From Bacteroidia bacterium (lineage in GTDB: Bacteria > Bacteroidota > Bacteroidia > Cytophagales > Flammeovirgaceae): DNA of 64,000 nucleotides. Position 1 is the first letter of the stretch; each line of letters opens with the position of its first letter. The notes under the pieces are model-generated. The model was given only the letters and a program-made list of their open reading frames with translations, was not told where the DNA came from and searched no databases. The stretch is from the NCBI GenBank assembly GCA_030425505.1, contig JAUIAB010000002.1:62001-126000 (forward strand), read 5' to 3'. The translations under genes and the position numbers were made by a program. Shown here piece after piece: positions 1 to 8,697 of the stretch.

Positions 1-661
1 TAGGATTATGATGCTTTTTGCCTTCTAAAAGCCCTTCTTCAATCCATTTTTTTATCCACTTTTCATGCTCGTTCATAGGCAAATACCAATGTTTAGTCTT
101 TTTTAGTATAGGAGAATTTCCAGTAATGGTTGATTTAGGGTTAATAAGCTCAGAAGGGTTTAAAGAACTACCGCATTTTTCACATTGGTCTCCATAGGCA
201 TCTTCATAATGACAGTTTGGGCATTCTCCTTTAATGTATCTGTCTGCTAAAAACTGTTCTACTTTTTCATCATAGAACTGCTCAGATTCTATTTGAGTTA
301 AAGCACCATTTTCATAAAGCTTTTTAAAAAAACCTTGAGAGGTTTCGTGATGTAGGGTAGAAGATGTTCTGTGATAAATAGAAAAAGCAATTCCAAAGTC
401 TTCAAATGCTTTTTTATTTAGTTGATGAAATTTATCAACTATAGCTTGTGGTGTTGTATTTTCTTTTTGTGCTTTTATAGTAATTGCAGCTCCGTGCTCA
501 TCACTCCCACAAATAAATGCTACATCTTTATTATTAGCTCTGAGATATCTGACATATATGTCTGCTGGTAAATAAGCACCTGCAATATGACCAATATGCA
601 AGGGTCCATTAGCGTAGGGTAGGGCAGCTGTGATTAAATATTTTTTATTGTTTTCTTTCAT
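1..661 (-). CDS. metG: methionyl-tRNA synthetase, N-terminal part (cut by window edge)
   Basis: Charges tRNA-Met with methionine in the cytoplasm. The gene reads leftward from an ATG whose complement is at 659-661 and runs off the left edge, so only about 220 N-terminal residues are present. Visible are the start [19 protein letters not shown], the class I signature HIGH in PLHIGHIAG, the [13 protein letters not shown] segment, the CGSDEHGA motif, and zinc-knuckle cysteines in [18 protein letters not shown]. These fit the MetG1 type with a zinc-binding connective peptide. The KMSKS loop and anticodon domain lie outside the window. The identification is secure, but completeness cannot be judged. 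Confidence 0.96.
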   Translation of the reverse strand, partial: MKENNKKYLITAALPYANGPLHIGHIAGAYLPADIYVRYLRANNKDVAFICGSDEHGAAITIKAQKENTTPQAIVDKFHQLNKKAFEDFGIAFSIYHRTSSTLHHETSQGFFKKLYENGALTQIESEQFYDEKVEQFLADRYIKGECPNCHYEDAYGDQCEKCGSSLNPSELINPKSTITGNSPILKKTKHWYLPMNEHEKWIKKWIEEGLLEGKKHHNP

Positions 662-797
662 GAAAGGCTAATTCAAATTTGAAAATTACTCACTAGAGAA
701 GATTTCAAAGCCTCGAAGCTTGCTCCAATTATAAAAATGTTTTTCATTATTATGCTTCGTAGAATTGATCCAAGGTAGTTGACTCTATCTATTATGG

Positions 798-1376
798 TTA
801 CTTCATATCTCTTTGAAGGTTTTTTACAGCTACTTTTAGTATGTCTTCATCACTTTCTACCTCATCAGGTATTGGAAAAAAATAACTAACTCCATTGTAA
901 GTATACTCTAGGGTTTTAGGAAGAGTAGATCCAGCTATCAATACTCTACTTGGATCTTTTAAAGAAAATATTTTTTCATTTTTTGATTTTAAGAGCACTT
1001 CAAACTTTTCAGAATTGGCTAAATCAAAAACACCTCCTCCCTCATATAAACTATTAATATTAACTATAGCATAGCTCCCTTTTGAGTGAGGATTGAAAAA
1101 GTAGGAGTGACCATTTTTGTCTTTATTAATCTCAACACTTGCGCTATCGATTAATTCACCTTTATGAATAGCCTTAATATGATGAATGCCTTCTTTAAGG
1201 AAAATGGATGCAATAGGCACTTTGGGTTGATAGTAAGAAGCCTTAAGAGAATCATTAACCTCAAATACCATAGGGTATTGACCTGTCATATTTACGCAGT
1301 TGACGGTATATCTAAAATCAGAAGAAGAACAGCTTTGTAAGAAAAAGCTTATTAGAATAAGATAAAAGAATCGCAT
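798..1376 (-). CDS. putative lipoprotein, function unknown
   Basis: About 192 residues from the chosen start. The frame could open 42 bases further upstream at 1418, but that would overlap prs and put charged residues before the signal peptide. The ATG at 1376 gives MRFFYLILISFFLQSC, a clean lipoprotein signal with a lipobox ending at Cys. The rest is a compact soluble domain rich in beta-strand-like segments with no motif I recognise. It contains a tract about a bound or presented ligand region (IASIFLKEGIHHIKAIHKGE) that resembles PEGA-like or carrier-type beta domains only vaguely. It lies just downstream of prs on the same strand and may be cotranscribed. Likely exported and lipid-anchored; the role is unknown. 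Confidence 0.7.
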   Translation of the reverse strand: MRFFYLILISFFLQSCSSSDFRYTVNCVNMTGQYPMVFEVNDSLKASYYQPKVPIASIFLKEGIHHIKAIHKGELIDSASVEINKDKNGHSYFFNPHSKGSYAIVNINSLYEGGGVFDLANSEKFEVLLKSKNEKIFSLKDPSRVLIAGSTLPKTLEYTYNGVSYFFPIPDEVESDEDILKVAVKNLQRDMK

Positions 1377-1398
1377 TTTATTGTATTTAAGTTTAAAC

Positions 1399-2328
1399 CT
1401 ATTGTAAAAATAAAGCACTTATCGATTCCTGCCTATTTATTTTATGTATTGCTTTTGAAAACAAGTCAGCACTACTTAATACATTTATTTTATTGCAGAC
1501 CTGTTTTAAAGGGAGAGTATCTGTAGAAATGAGCTCTGTTAGTACAGATTTTTGAATCTTATCATAAGCATCTCCAGATAAAACAGGATGAGTGATTACT
1601 GCTCTTACACTTTCCGCTCCATGCTCCATAATAAGCTTAGCGGAGTTGCATATTGTCCCGGCAGTATCAATAATATCATCAACAATGAGGACATTTTTTC
1701 CTTTTACATCCCCAATTAGCTGCATTGAGGCAATTTCATTTGCTCTAACTCTATGTTTATCACAAATTGCCATATCCGCATTAAAATAGCTGGCATACCT
1801 TCTTGCTCTTGCAACTCCACCCATATCTGGAGCAGCAATTATTAAATTATCCAGCCCTAAATTTTTTATATAAGGAACAAATACGGGTGAGGCTTGTAAG
1901 TGGACAACAGGAATATCAAAAAAACCTTGCAATTGATCACTGTGGAGGTCAAAAGTAATAAGTGATGTAGCTCCAGAAGCTTGTAAAAGGTTTGCAATCA
2001 ATTTAGCACTAATAGCTACGCGGGCTTTATCTTTTCTGTCTTGTCTGGCATATCCAAAATAAGGTATTATAGGTGTAACCGTTCTTGCTGAAGCCCTATG
2101 TGCAGCATCTACCATTAAAAGTAACTCCATAATATTCTCTGCAGGAGCTCCTGTTGATTGTACAATAAAGACATCCTGACCTCTGACAGAATCATTTAAA
2201 AAAGTATTGATTTCTCCATCACTAAATTTTTCTGTTATAGACTTTCCTAATGGCTGTCCAAAGCTCTTTGCGATTCTTTCAGAGAGATGCCTAGTTTTAG
2301 ATCCAGAGAATATTACAGTCTTTATCAT
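1399..2328 (-). CDS. prs: ribose-phosphate pyrophosphokinase (PRPP synthetase)
   Basis: Makes phosphoribosyl pyrophosphate from ribose 5-phosphate and ATP for nucleotide, His and Trp synthesis. The 309 residues match the family length. Recognisable parts are the N-terminal FSDGEINTFLNDSVRG loop, the pyrophosphate-loop region YFGYARQDRK (ATP binding), the flexible-loop stretch KARVAISAKLIANLLQ, and the ribose-5-phosphate/PRPP loop VLIVDDIIDTAGTI. The class I allosteric FDLHS motif is also seen (ITFDLHSDQLQGFF). The sequence diverges somewhat from the most conserved bacterial Prs (for example FSGSKTRHLSERIAKSFG at the N-terminus), so a second, canonical copy elsewhere in the genome is possible. 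The identity is firm. Confidence 0.95.
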   Translation of the reverse strand: MIKTVIFSGSKTRHLSERIAKSFGQPLGKSITEKFSDGEINTFLNDSVRGQDVFIVQSTGAPAENIMELLLMVDAAHRASARTVTPIIPYFGYARQDRKDKARVAISAKLIANLLQASGATSLITFDLHSDQLQGFFDIPVVHLQASPVFVPYIKNLGLDNLIIAAPDMGGVARARRYASYFNADMAICDKHRVRANEIASMQLIGDVKGKNVLIVDDIIDTAGTICNSAKLIMEHGAESVRAVITHPVLSGDAYDKIQKSVLTELISTDTLPLKQVCNKINVLSSADLFSKAIHKINRQESISALFLQ

Positions 2329-2425
2329 ACTTCAAAAAAAGTAAAATTTCTTCGAGTTATTGATAATTTAGAAGAATCAAAATAGAATTGGTTGTCTTTT
2401 TTAGGATAAGTATAAAACTGCTGAA

Positions 2426-4327
2426 TTGATTAATAAGATTATAATATCAGGATTATTTGTGATAGTTATTGTATTTTTCAAAAATACGAACCATACTCAT
2501 GCAAAATCTGATAGTAGTACTCTGGACAGTATTCTAAATAATAAAAAGCAGATCAAGGTTTACTACAACGAAAATTATCCATTCATCTACAAAACAGAAA
2601 AAGGCTTTGCAGGTATAGAATATGAAATTATACATGCTTTCACTAAATATGTAAATAAAAAGTATAGCACTAATCTAAAAAAAAAGTGGATTCCAAAGGA
2701 TATACTGTCTAATTTTGAAGAAACAGTTAAAGAAGTTGATAAAAACTGCATTTTAGCTTCTTCTATTTCCATTACAGAGGACAGGAAAAAACATGTTAGG
2801 TTTTCGCCAGCTTATATGCCTGATATAGAAGTTATTGTAACTAGTGACAACTCTGTAGATTATAAAAATATTTCGGAATTTATAAGAGCTTTAAGTTCAG
2901 GTACGGCTGTGTTAATTAGAGGCTCTACATTTGAAGAAAATATACTCCGATTGGAAAAAGAACACAAGGTTACATTCCAAAAAACATATGTTACCAATTT
3001 AAATCAGGTGATCGAAAAAGTAGCTTTAAACCCTGGTTTTTGGGCCTATACACAGCTGTCTAATTATTTTTTCGCAGCAGCAAGTGGAAAAAGAGTTAAA
3101 AGGCAGCGATTTTATCAGGTATCACATGTAGGGCTGGCTCTTGCAATGCCTCATTCCAGCTTTTGGAGTTCATATATAGAAGACTTTTTTAAAACAGAAG
3201 AGTTTAGGCAAGTTTTGGCAAAATCTACTAAACGCTATTTTAAAGAGTTTTCAAGCGGTTTGATGGAACATGATAAAGCTATTTCCACCTCTTTTTTTGA
3301 CTCATTAAATAGTACAGAGGCTGAAAATAAACTTTTGATGATAGAGAGTAAGCTTAAAGAGCTTCAAATAAAAGAAAAGGAAGCTAAGCTTAAGGAGGAG
3401 AGGTTACTACGCAATCTTTTCTTTTTTGGCTTTGGAACATTAATTATTTTCTTGTTTATTCTTTTAAATCTGAACAATATTAAAAAGAGGTCTGCTAAAG
3501 AACTCCATAAGAAAAATAAGGAGATCGAGAAAAAGTCAAATGAGCTAGAGATTTCATTCCAAAATGTAAAAAAGCTGAATGAAAAGATTGAAAAAAAGAA
3601 AACACAGTTGGAAGAAACTAACTTAGAATTAATAGAGCTTAATAATGAAAAGAATTATTTATTAAGTGTATTGGCGCATGATCTTAGAAACCCTTTGACT
3701 AGTTCTCTAAGTGTATTGAATGGAATAAAGAGTAGTGAGGTAACCTATGGCGAAGATATGGAGCTTGGACTTGGTCTAGTTTCTAGGTCTTTGGATAATA
3801 TAAAAGTTATCATAGAAAGAATGCTGGAAAAGAAAAGTACAATAGATTCCAGTGGACTTTTGTGGGAAGGCATTGACCTGAAAGTATTTATTGAGGAAAG
3901 CTTAGATAAGTACAATCTGATTGCAAGCAGAAAGCGAATAAAAATCAAACATGAGTTAGAGTCTTTGACAGTAAAAATAGATAAATTCTATTTGAACCAA
4001 ATATTGGATAACCTTATTTCCAATGCAATTAAGTTTTCTCCTTTTGACAAAAATATTATTATAAATCTAATTGAGAATGAAGGAAATGCCAGATTAGAAA
4101 TAATCGATCAAGGCCCTGGTTTTACTGAAGAGGATAAACAGAAAATTTTTGGAAAGTTTCAACGGTTAAGTGCTAAGCCTACCGATGGGGAACCTTCTAC
4201 AGGCTTGGGTTTATCCATTGTAAAGAATTATGCAGAGCTACTCAAAGGGAAAGTATGGTGTGAAAGTACTGTTGGAAAAGGTGCTAAGTTTATTGTAGAG
4301 TTTGGAGTAATTGATGTTTCTGTTTAA
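2426..4327 (+). CDS. sensor histidine kinase with periplasmic solute-binding-type sensor domain
   Basis: A membrane two-component kinase of 633 residues. The only start in frame after the upstream stop is TTG at 2426, which gives a signal peptide or first membrane segment (GLFVIVIVFF). Residues about 35-275 form a periplasmic SBP_bac_3-like domain (IKVYYNENYPFIYK, GIEYEIIHAFTKYV, ASSISITEDRKKHVRFSPAY). A transmembrane helix follows at about 328-348, then a long coiled coil (350-405), a HisKA domain with phospho-acceptor His418 in LAHDLRNP, and a HATPase_c domain with the N box NLISNAIKFS, G1 IDQGPGFT and G2 GLGLSIVKNY. No receiver domain is fused and no response regulator lies beside it. By analogy with BvgS/EvgS-type kinases it probably senses a small solute. 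The ligand is unknown. Confidence 0.9.
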   Translation: MINKIIISGLFVIVIVFFKNTNHTHAKSDSSTLDSILNNKKQIKVYYNENYPFIYKTEKGFAGIEYEIIHAFTKYVNKKYSTNLKKKWIPKDILSNFEETVKEVDKNCILASSISITEDRKKHVRFSPAYMPDIEVIVTSDNSVDYKNISEFIRALSSGTAVLIRGSTFEENILRLEKEHKVTFQKTYVTNLNQVIEKVALNPGFWAYTQLSNYFFAAASGKRVKRQRFYQVSHVGLALAMPHSSFWSSYIEDFFKTEEFRQVLAKSTKRYFKEFSSGLMEHDKAISTSFFDSLNSTEAENKLLMIESKLKELQIKEKEAKLKEERLLRNLFFFGFGTLIIFLFILLNLNNIKKRSAKELHKKNKEIEKKSNELEISFQNVKKLNEKIEKKKTQLEETNLELIELNNEKNYLLSVLAHDLRNPLTSSLSVLNGIKSSEVTYGEDMELGLGLVSRSLDNIKVIIERMLEKKSTIDSSGLLWEGIDLKVFIEESLDKYNLIASRKRIKIKHELESLTVKIDKFYLNQILDNLISNAIKFSPFDKNIIINLIENEGNARLEIIDQGPGFTEEDKQKIFGKFQRLSAKPTDGEPSTGLGLSIVKNYAELLKGKVWCESTVGKGAKFIVEFGVIDVSV

Positions 4328-4821
4328 AAGTTAATTTTATGCTTTTTGCAATATAAATGCGGGTTACAGTCAGAAATTATACATCCACCAAGCTTTAATT
4401 CCTCTTTCTCTGCACTTTCAAAAGCTTTTTCTGAAGGAAAGCCGTAAAGTATCGGTATAATGTGATCTTCATGCCCATATGGGCATATTGCTGCTAAGGT
4501 CTCACATGAATTTGGGTAAAAAAAGTTAATATTATCTAGACATGGTTCTAAATTATAGTTTAAAATTAATTTATCTCTATACTCACTTGTGCTTAGCTTA
4601 ATGTCATATGTATTTGGTGAGATGTTTTTAATTTCATAATTACCGTTTTTATCTGAATGTCCATTAAATTCTACCTTTCCATCTTTTATTAACTCTATCT
4701 TGACCCATGAAAAAGCAGTGCTATCCCGAAAATCATTTATATGGCCACTGATATCAAAAGTTTGACTGAAAGAGTTAATAGTGCTGATTAAAATTATACT
4801 TATTAAATATATTCGTTTCAT
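4324..4821 (-). CDS. secreted protein: carboxypeptidase-regulatory-like domain plus Cys/His C-terminal motif
   Basis: 165 residues with a signal peptide (MKRIYLISIILISTINSFSQ). Residues 21-90 look like a carboxypeptidase-regulatory/transthyretin-like beta domain (ISGHINDF, GHSDKNGNYEI, ISPNTYDIKLS). The C-terminal third is different. It has CPYGHEDH (Cys113, His117, His120), IIPILYGFP (121-129), LGGC (144-147), then Cys152, Cys158 and His161 in LYCKKH. This spacing resembles the short bacterial CPxCG...YGxP...LGGC...C zinc-ribbon-like proteins, here with the first knuckle turned into Cys/His and attached to an exported domain. Metal binding is an inference. The gene overlaps the end of the convergent kinase gene by 4 bases. 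Confidence 0.65.
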   Translation of the reverse strand: MKRIYLISIILISTINSFSQTFDISGHINDFRDSTAFSWVKIELIKDGKVEFNGHSDKNGNYEIKNISPNTYDIKLSTSEYRDKLILNYNLEPCLDNINFFYPNSCETLAAICPYGHEDHIIPILYGFPSEKAFESAEKEELKLGGCIISDCNPHLYCKKHKINF

Positions 4822-4875
4822 TGTTTTTGTAAATTGCGTGTACTTTGTTTATAAAATTCTATGCCTTTATTGAAC

Positions 4876-4951
4876 TTTCGAAACGAAATCGAAGAACTAA
4901 TTTCTTTCATAACTAGTTTTTTACCTGTAACTTATAATAAGTTATTAACTT
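4876..4951. promoter_or_regulatory. cluster of palindromes upstream of the metal-uptake operon
   Basis: Three inverted repeats lie between the divergent 4324-4821 gene and the operon starting at 4968. They are TTTCG-AAA-CGAAA at 4876-4888, AACTTAT-A-ATAAGTT at 4929-4943, and the overlapping AAGTTA-T-TAACTT at 4939-4951. The last two share an arm and so could be alternative sites for one dimeric regulator. They end 16 bases before the GTG start of the HYC_CC_PP gene, a position expected for a repressor or promoter element. In such AT-rich DNA some symmetry arises by chance, and no regulator can be assigned from sequence. Confidence 0.35.
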
Positions 4952-4967
4952 CGGAGTTTATATTCTT

Positions 4968-5357
4968 GTGAAGAGGCTTGTCTATATATTGTTTCTAGCT
5001 TTTTATGTGTCAGCTTCAACTGGCATAGCAGTTAATATACATTATTGCTCTGGACATGTAGAGTTTGTTGAGCTTATCATTGTAGATGGTAAGTGCAGTT
5101 GTGGAGATAAAGGAAATGCTGATGACTGTTGTGATGATGAAACATTTTTTTTCCAGCTTGATCAAGCGCAACAGTTAACCAAGAACCTGAAGGCTATGAG
5201 TAGCCGAACTAACTTTAGTGAAATCTTCTCTTTCTATACTGCTGGTAATTATTTCCCTTTAGGTAAGAAAGAGGTTAATTTTGATCTTAAAGATTTTTTA
5301 CCTCCTCCAAAGAAACATAGTTGGTTAGTTAACTGTTCTTTAATTTACTATGGATAA
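4968..5357 (+). CDS. HYC_CC_PP family small exported protein (metal uptake locus)
   Basis: 129 residues starting at GTG 4968, the only in-frame start that keeps the signal peptide (LVYILFLAFYVSASTG). It shows the family hallmarks in order: His-Tyr-Cys at 25-27 (NIHYCSGH), Cys43-x-Cys45 followed by adjacent Cys54-Cys55, and a Pro-Pro motif near the C-terminus (FLPPPKKHSW). These proteins are found in Bacteroidota next to HMA chaperones and TonB receptors for heavy metals, which is the arrangement here. The Cys/His set suggests periplasmic metal (copper-type) handling, though the biochemical role is not established. It is the first gene of a three-gene plus-strand operon. Confidence 0.85.
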   Translation: MKRLVYILFLAFYVSASTGIAVNIHYCSGHVEFVELIIVDGKCSCGDKGNADDCCDDETFFFQLDQAQQLTKNLKAMSSRTNFSEIFSFYTAGNYFPLGKKEVNFDLKDFLPPPKKHSWLVNCSLIYYG

Positions 5358-5430
5358 TGTTTACTTTTGCTAAAATTATCTATTGATATATAATAGGATT
5401 TGTATCTAATCAATTTTAAAAACTAATCTA

Positions 5431-5793
5431 ATGAAAACGACTATAAATAAATTTTTGATACTATTTTTTGCTTTACTTACAGCATCTTCTGCTTTTGGAC
5501 TAAAACAAGATAAGAAAGTCGTAAAAACTGCATTCAAAGTATCTGGTACTTGCGGGTTTTGTGAAAAGCGTATTGAAATGGCAGCTCAAATAAAAGGAGT
5601 TAAGTATGCAGAATGGGATAAACATACTAAAGTACTTGAGGTGTTTTACAAACCTAGCCAAACTGATGAAGAATCGATTCATGAAGCGGTAGCAGAAGCA
5701 GGTCACGATACAGAGAAAGTGAAAGCTTCTGACAGAAGCTATGAAAAATTACCTAGCTGTTGTGCTTATCGTGATGGTGCTCATGTGCATTAA
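5431..5793 (+). CDS. exported heavy-metal-associated (HMA) domain protein
   Basis: 120 residues: a signal peptide (residues 1-24), then a ferredoxin-like HMA domain with the metal-binding loop GTCGFC (Cys41, Cys44). The fold continues through VLEVFYKPSQTDEESIHEAVAEAGHD. A C-terminal tail LPSCCAYRDGAHVH carries an extra Cys pair and His residues, typical of the Bacteroidota periplasmic form. It probably binds Cu(I) or a similar soft metal in the periplasm and passes it to or from the outer-membrane receptor encoded 11 bases downstream. The metal identity is inferred from the family and not seen. Confidence 0.88.
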   Translation: MKTTINKFLILFFALLTASSAFGLKQDKKVVKTAFKVSGTCGFCEKRIEMAAQIKGVKYAEWDKHTKVLEVFYKPSQTDEESIHEAVAEAGHDTEKVKASDRSYEKLPSCCAYRDGAHVH

Positions 5794-5804
5794 ACTAAGC
5801 GATA

Positions 5805-8048
5805 ATGAAACAGAAAGGATGGATAGTATTCTTTCTGTTATTTTTTTCAACTAGCCTTTTCGGACAGAAAAGTAAAAAATACATTGAGGGAAAAGTAACA
5901 GAAGAATCAAATACTGATGAAGAGATTTCTCTCATTGGTGCTAATGTTTATTGGCTTCATACAACTGAGGGAAGTTCAACGGATGCAAACGGAAACTTCA
6001 AGCTAAATCGTATTGAAGAGACAAGTAAGCTTGTTATTAGCTATATCGGCTATCAGAGCGATACTATTGATACCCAAGGAAAGAATTTTATTCATGTTCA
6101 TCTGATAGCTAGTTTATTAGATGAAGTTGAGGTAGTATATCGTCAAAAGTCAACAGAGATCGACTATATCGACCCAATAAAAGTAGAGCATATTGGGGAG
6201 AAAGAATTGTTGAAAGCTGCTTGCTGTAACCTTTCGGAAAGCTTTGAAACTACACCAAGTGTAGATGTTTCTTTTACAGATGCGGTTACTGGTACACGAC
6301 AGATACAAATGCTTGGATTGGCAGGACCTTATACTCAAATAACAAGGGAAAATATGCCTGATGTAAGAGGGCTATCTGCTGTATATGGTCTTACGTATGT
6401 TCCTGGAACATGGGTAGAGGGTATACAGTTGAATAAAGGGGCTGGTTCTGTTGCAAATGGTTTTGAGAGTATAGCTGGACAGATAAATGTAGAACTTCGT
6501 AAGCCAGAGGATGCCGAGCAATTGTATTTGAATGCTTATGCTAATGAGGGCGGCAGGGTAGAGGTAAATGCTAATTTTGCGCATAGATTCAAAGAAAACA
6601 GATGGTCGACTGCTTTATTACTACATGGAAAGAATAATTCAGTAAAATGGGATAGAAATAAAGATGGTTTTCTTGATAATCCCTTGAGTAATCATTTCAT
6701 TGGTTTAAATAGATGGAAGTATATCAGTTCTAGCGGTTTGCGTTTTCAGTTTGGGGTAAAAGCAACTTATATTGATAATATAGGAGGGCAAATCGGCTTT
6801 GATCCATCAAGAGATGCTTTAGGAAATGATAAATGGGGGATGAACCTAAATATGCAGCGATTGGAAGGATGGGCTAAAGTGGGTAAAGTTTATGAACAAA
6901 TGCCTTGGAAGAGCCTTGGCTTTCAGATTTCTGGAGCAACACATAAACAGGATAGCTATTTTGGGTTAAATGATTACGATGCTTCACAGAATTCATTTTA
7001 TGCTAATTTTTTATATCAAAGTATTTTGAGCAATAATAATCATAAGTTTAAAACGGGGATAAGCTTGCAGTATGACGATTATAAAGAAATGCTTAATAAT
7101 GCTGCTTTTGACCGCACTGAAATAGTTCCAGGAGCATATTTGGAGTACACTTACAGCCATTTAGAAAAGTTTAGCCTTGTTGCTGGTGTTAGAGCTGATT
7201 ATCACAATCTTTTTGGGGCTTTTGTAACGCCAAGACTGCATCTTAGATATGCCATAACTGAAAATACGATTCTACGGGCTAGTGGGGGTAGGGGACAGCG
7301 TACAGCAAATATATTATCTGAAAACAATGCTTTACTAGCAAGTTCCCGACAAATTATTATTCAAGGCGATGATAGCGATAAGCCCTATGGTTTAAAACCT
7401 GAAGTAGCATGGAATTACGGTATTAATTTGACTCAGTCATTTCGACTTAACTATAAAGAAGGAACCATAAGTGCTGACTTTTATCGTACAGACTTTGAAA
7501 ACCAGATTGTTACAGATCTTGATCAAAGCCCTCAAGAGGTGGTATTCTATAACTTGCAAGGAAAATCGTATTCGAATAGTTTTCAGGCACAGCTAGACTA
7601 TGAAATAGCTGAGCATTTTGATATAAGACTGGCGTATAGGTGGTTTGATGTTCGAACTACTTACCATGGAAACCTGATGCAAAAGCCACTGATAGCTGCG
7701 CATCGTTCTTTTTTAAACCTTGCTTACGAGACACATAGTAACTGGAAGTTTGATTATACTATCAATTGGCAGGGACAAAAACGTATTCCGTTTACGGAAA
7801 GTAACCCTGAGGAGTACCAACTAAAGTATTACTCGCCTGATTTTACTGTGATGAATGTGCAAGTTAGTAAAATGTGGAAGGAGAAGTTTGAAGTGTATTT
7901 TGGCGTTGAAAATTTGCTTGGTTTTAGGCAGTCAAATCCAATACTTTCCAGCGAGCAACCTTTTAGCCCTAATTTTGATAGTTCTTTGGTTTGGGGACCA
8001 ATATTTGGGAGAAATACTTATGTTGGAGTGCGGTATAGATTGAAGTAG
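5805..8048 (+). CDS. TonB-dependent outer-membrane receptor, putative copper/heavy-metal type
   Basis: 747 residues with a signal peptide ending near LFGQ. A carboxypeptidase-regulatory-like domain spans about 24-105 (VTEESNTDEEISLIGANVYW, ISYIGYQSDTI). The plug domain follows (about 120-225; ESFETTPSVDVSFTDAV, QIQMLGLAGPYTQI, GAGSVANGFESIAGQINVEL). The rest is a long beta-barrel ending in GRNTYVGVRYRLK, the usual aromatic-rich outer-membrane insertion end. The plug is the subtype seen beside HMA and HYC_CC_PP proteins, so the cargo is probably a metal or metallophore, although vitamin or siderophore uptake is not excluded. It needs TonB/ExbBD, which are not in this window. A strong hairpin follows the stop codon. 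Confidence 0.9.
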   Translation: MKQKGWIVFFLLFFSTSLFGQKSKKYIEGKVTEESNTDEEISLIGANVYWLHTTEGSSTDANGNFKLNRIEETSKLVISYIGYQSDTIDTQGKNFIHVHLIASLLDEVEVVYRQKSTEIDYIDPIKVEHIGEKELLKAACCNLSESFETTPSVDVSFTDAVTGTRQIQMLGLAGPYTQITRENMPDVRGLSAVYGLTYVPGTWVEGIQLNKGAGSVANGFESIAGQINVELRKPEDAEQLYLNAYANEGGRVEVNANFAHRFKENRWSTALLLHGKNNSVKWDRNKDGFLDNPLSNHFIGLNRWKYISSSGLRFQFGVKATYIDNIGGQIGFDPSRDALGNDKWGMNLNMQRLEGWAKVGKVYEQMPWKSLGFQISGATHKQDSYFGLNDYDASQNSFYANFLYQSILSNNNHKFKTGISLQYDDYKEMLNNAAFDRTEIVPGAYLEYTYSHLEKFSLVAGVRADYHNLFGAFVTPRLHLRYAITENTILRASGGRGQRTANILSENNALLASSRQIIIQGDDSDKPYGLKPEVAWNYGINLTQSFRLNYKEGTISADFYRTDFENQIVTDLDQSPQEVVFYNLQGKSYSNSFQAQLDYEIAEHFDIRLAYRWFDVRTTYHGNLMQKPLIAAHRSFLNLAYETHSNWKFDYTINWQGQKRIPFTESNPEEYQLKYYSPDFTVMNVQVSKMWKEKFEVYFGVENLLGFRQSNPILSSEQPFSPNFDSSLVWGPIFGRNTYVGVRYRLK

Positions 8049-8067
8049 TCAAGCAGCGAGGGTTATA

Positions 8068-8116
8068 AACAATAAAACAGCTTCTTATAGAGCTTAGTGA
8101 GCTGCTTTATTGTTTT
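8068..8116 (+). terminator. terminator hairpin after the metal-uptake operon
   Basis: Arms AACAATAAAACAGCT (8068-8082) and AGCTGCTTTATTGTT (8100-8114) form a 15-bp stem with a 17-base loop, ending in a short T run. It lies 20 bases past the TonB receptor stop and 23 bases before the end of the convergent DUF6428 gene. The A-rich left arm means it could act in both directions. Confidence 0.75.
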
Positions 8117-8138
8117 AAGTTTGGAGGAAGTTGATAAC

Positions 8139-8606
8139 TTAACAACAACCACTGTTTGGTTTGCAACAGTCAGAGTTTTGTATACTTGATAGTTTTACTT
8201 TGGGCTTTTCAGTTGGAATACCACATTTGTCTTTAGCTAAACAGTTTGTATACTTTGAGGTCAATAAAAAATTGCTTCCATCAAAGCCTAGTCCAAACTT
8301 TTGAATAGTCTGTCCTTGGTACTCAACCTCAACTTCTGAATCTTCAATGCCTAGCGTTTTCTCTGAAAGTTCTATAATCTGCAGCAGTTTTTTTGGATGC
8401 AACCTATGGTCATAGTCATTTGCATTCCAAAGTTGGAAGTTCACAACTTCTTCCTTGCGGGCTGTTCCACCACAGTCAATAAAGTGTTTATTTACTTTAC
8501 CCACTTCTGTAACGTGAAAATGCCAAGGAACTAATTCTCCATTAGGTAATTTAAACGCAATGGTTTCTAGTTTATTTAAAATTGATTTTACTTCTGATAC
8601 TTTCAT
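8139..8606 (-). CDS. DUF6428 family protein (arsenic/metal-resistance neighbour)
   Basis: 155 residues with no signal peptide. Family features seen are PWHFHVTEVGKVNKHFIDCG, VVNFQLWNANDYDHRLHP, and a Cys-rich tail DCCKPNSGCC. DUF6428 proteins typically lie beside arsR in Bacteroidota ars loci; their role is unknown. The conserved His residues and terminal Cys pairs suggest soft-metal or arsenite binding. Here the gene follows arsR on the same strand with a 150-base spacer that holds a repeat and a site matching the one upstream of arsR. No arsC, arsB or acr3 gene is nearby. Confidence 0.85.
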   Translation of the reverse strand: MKVSEVKSILNKLETIAFKLPNGELVPWHFHVTEVGKVNKHFIDCGGTARKEEVVNFQLWNANDYDHRLHPKKLLQIIELSEKTLGIEDSEVEVEYQGQTIQKFGLGFDGSNFLLTSKYTNCLAKDKCGIPTEKPKVKLSSIQNSDCCKPNSGCC

Positions 8607-8621
8607 AATTTGTATTATTTT

Positions 8622-8641
8622 ATTGCGATATAGCGATTAAT
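8622..8641 (-). promoter_or_regulatory. candidate ArsR operator upstream of the DUF6428 gene
   Basis: The 20-mer ATTGCGATATAGCGATTAAT (plus strand) begins 16 bases upstream of the DUF6428 start codon. It matches 16 of 20 positions with the site at the same distance upstream of arsR (9101-9120). The pairing of two similar sites in front of two genes of one locus suggests a shared ArsR-controlled promoter/operator. Confidence 0.5.
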
Positions 8642-8697
8642 TTTTATTATTTACACTTTTCTAGAGCAGTGCATTTACTTTGAAGCACTACTTTTTG

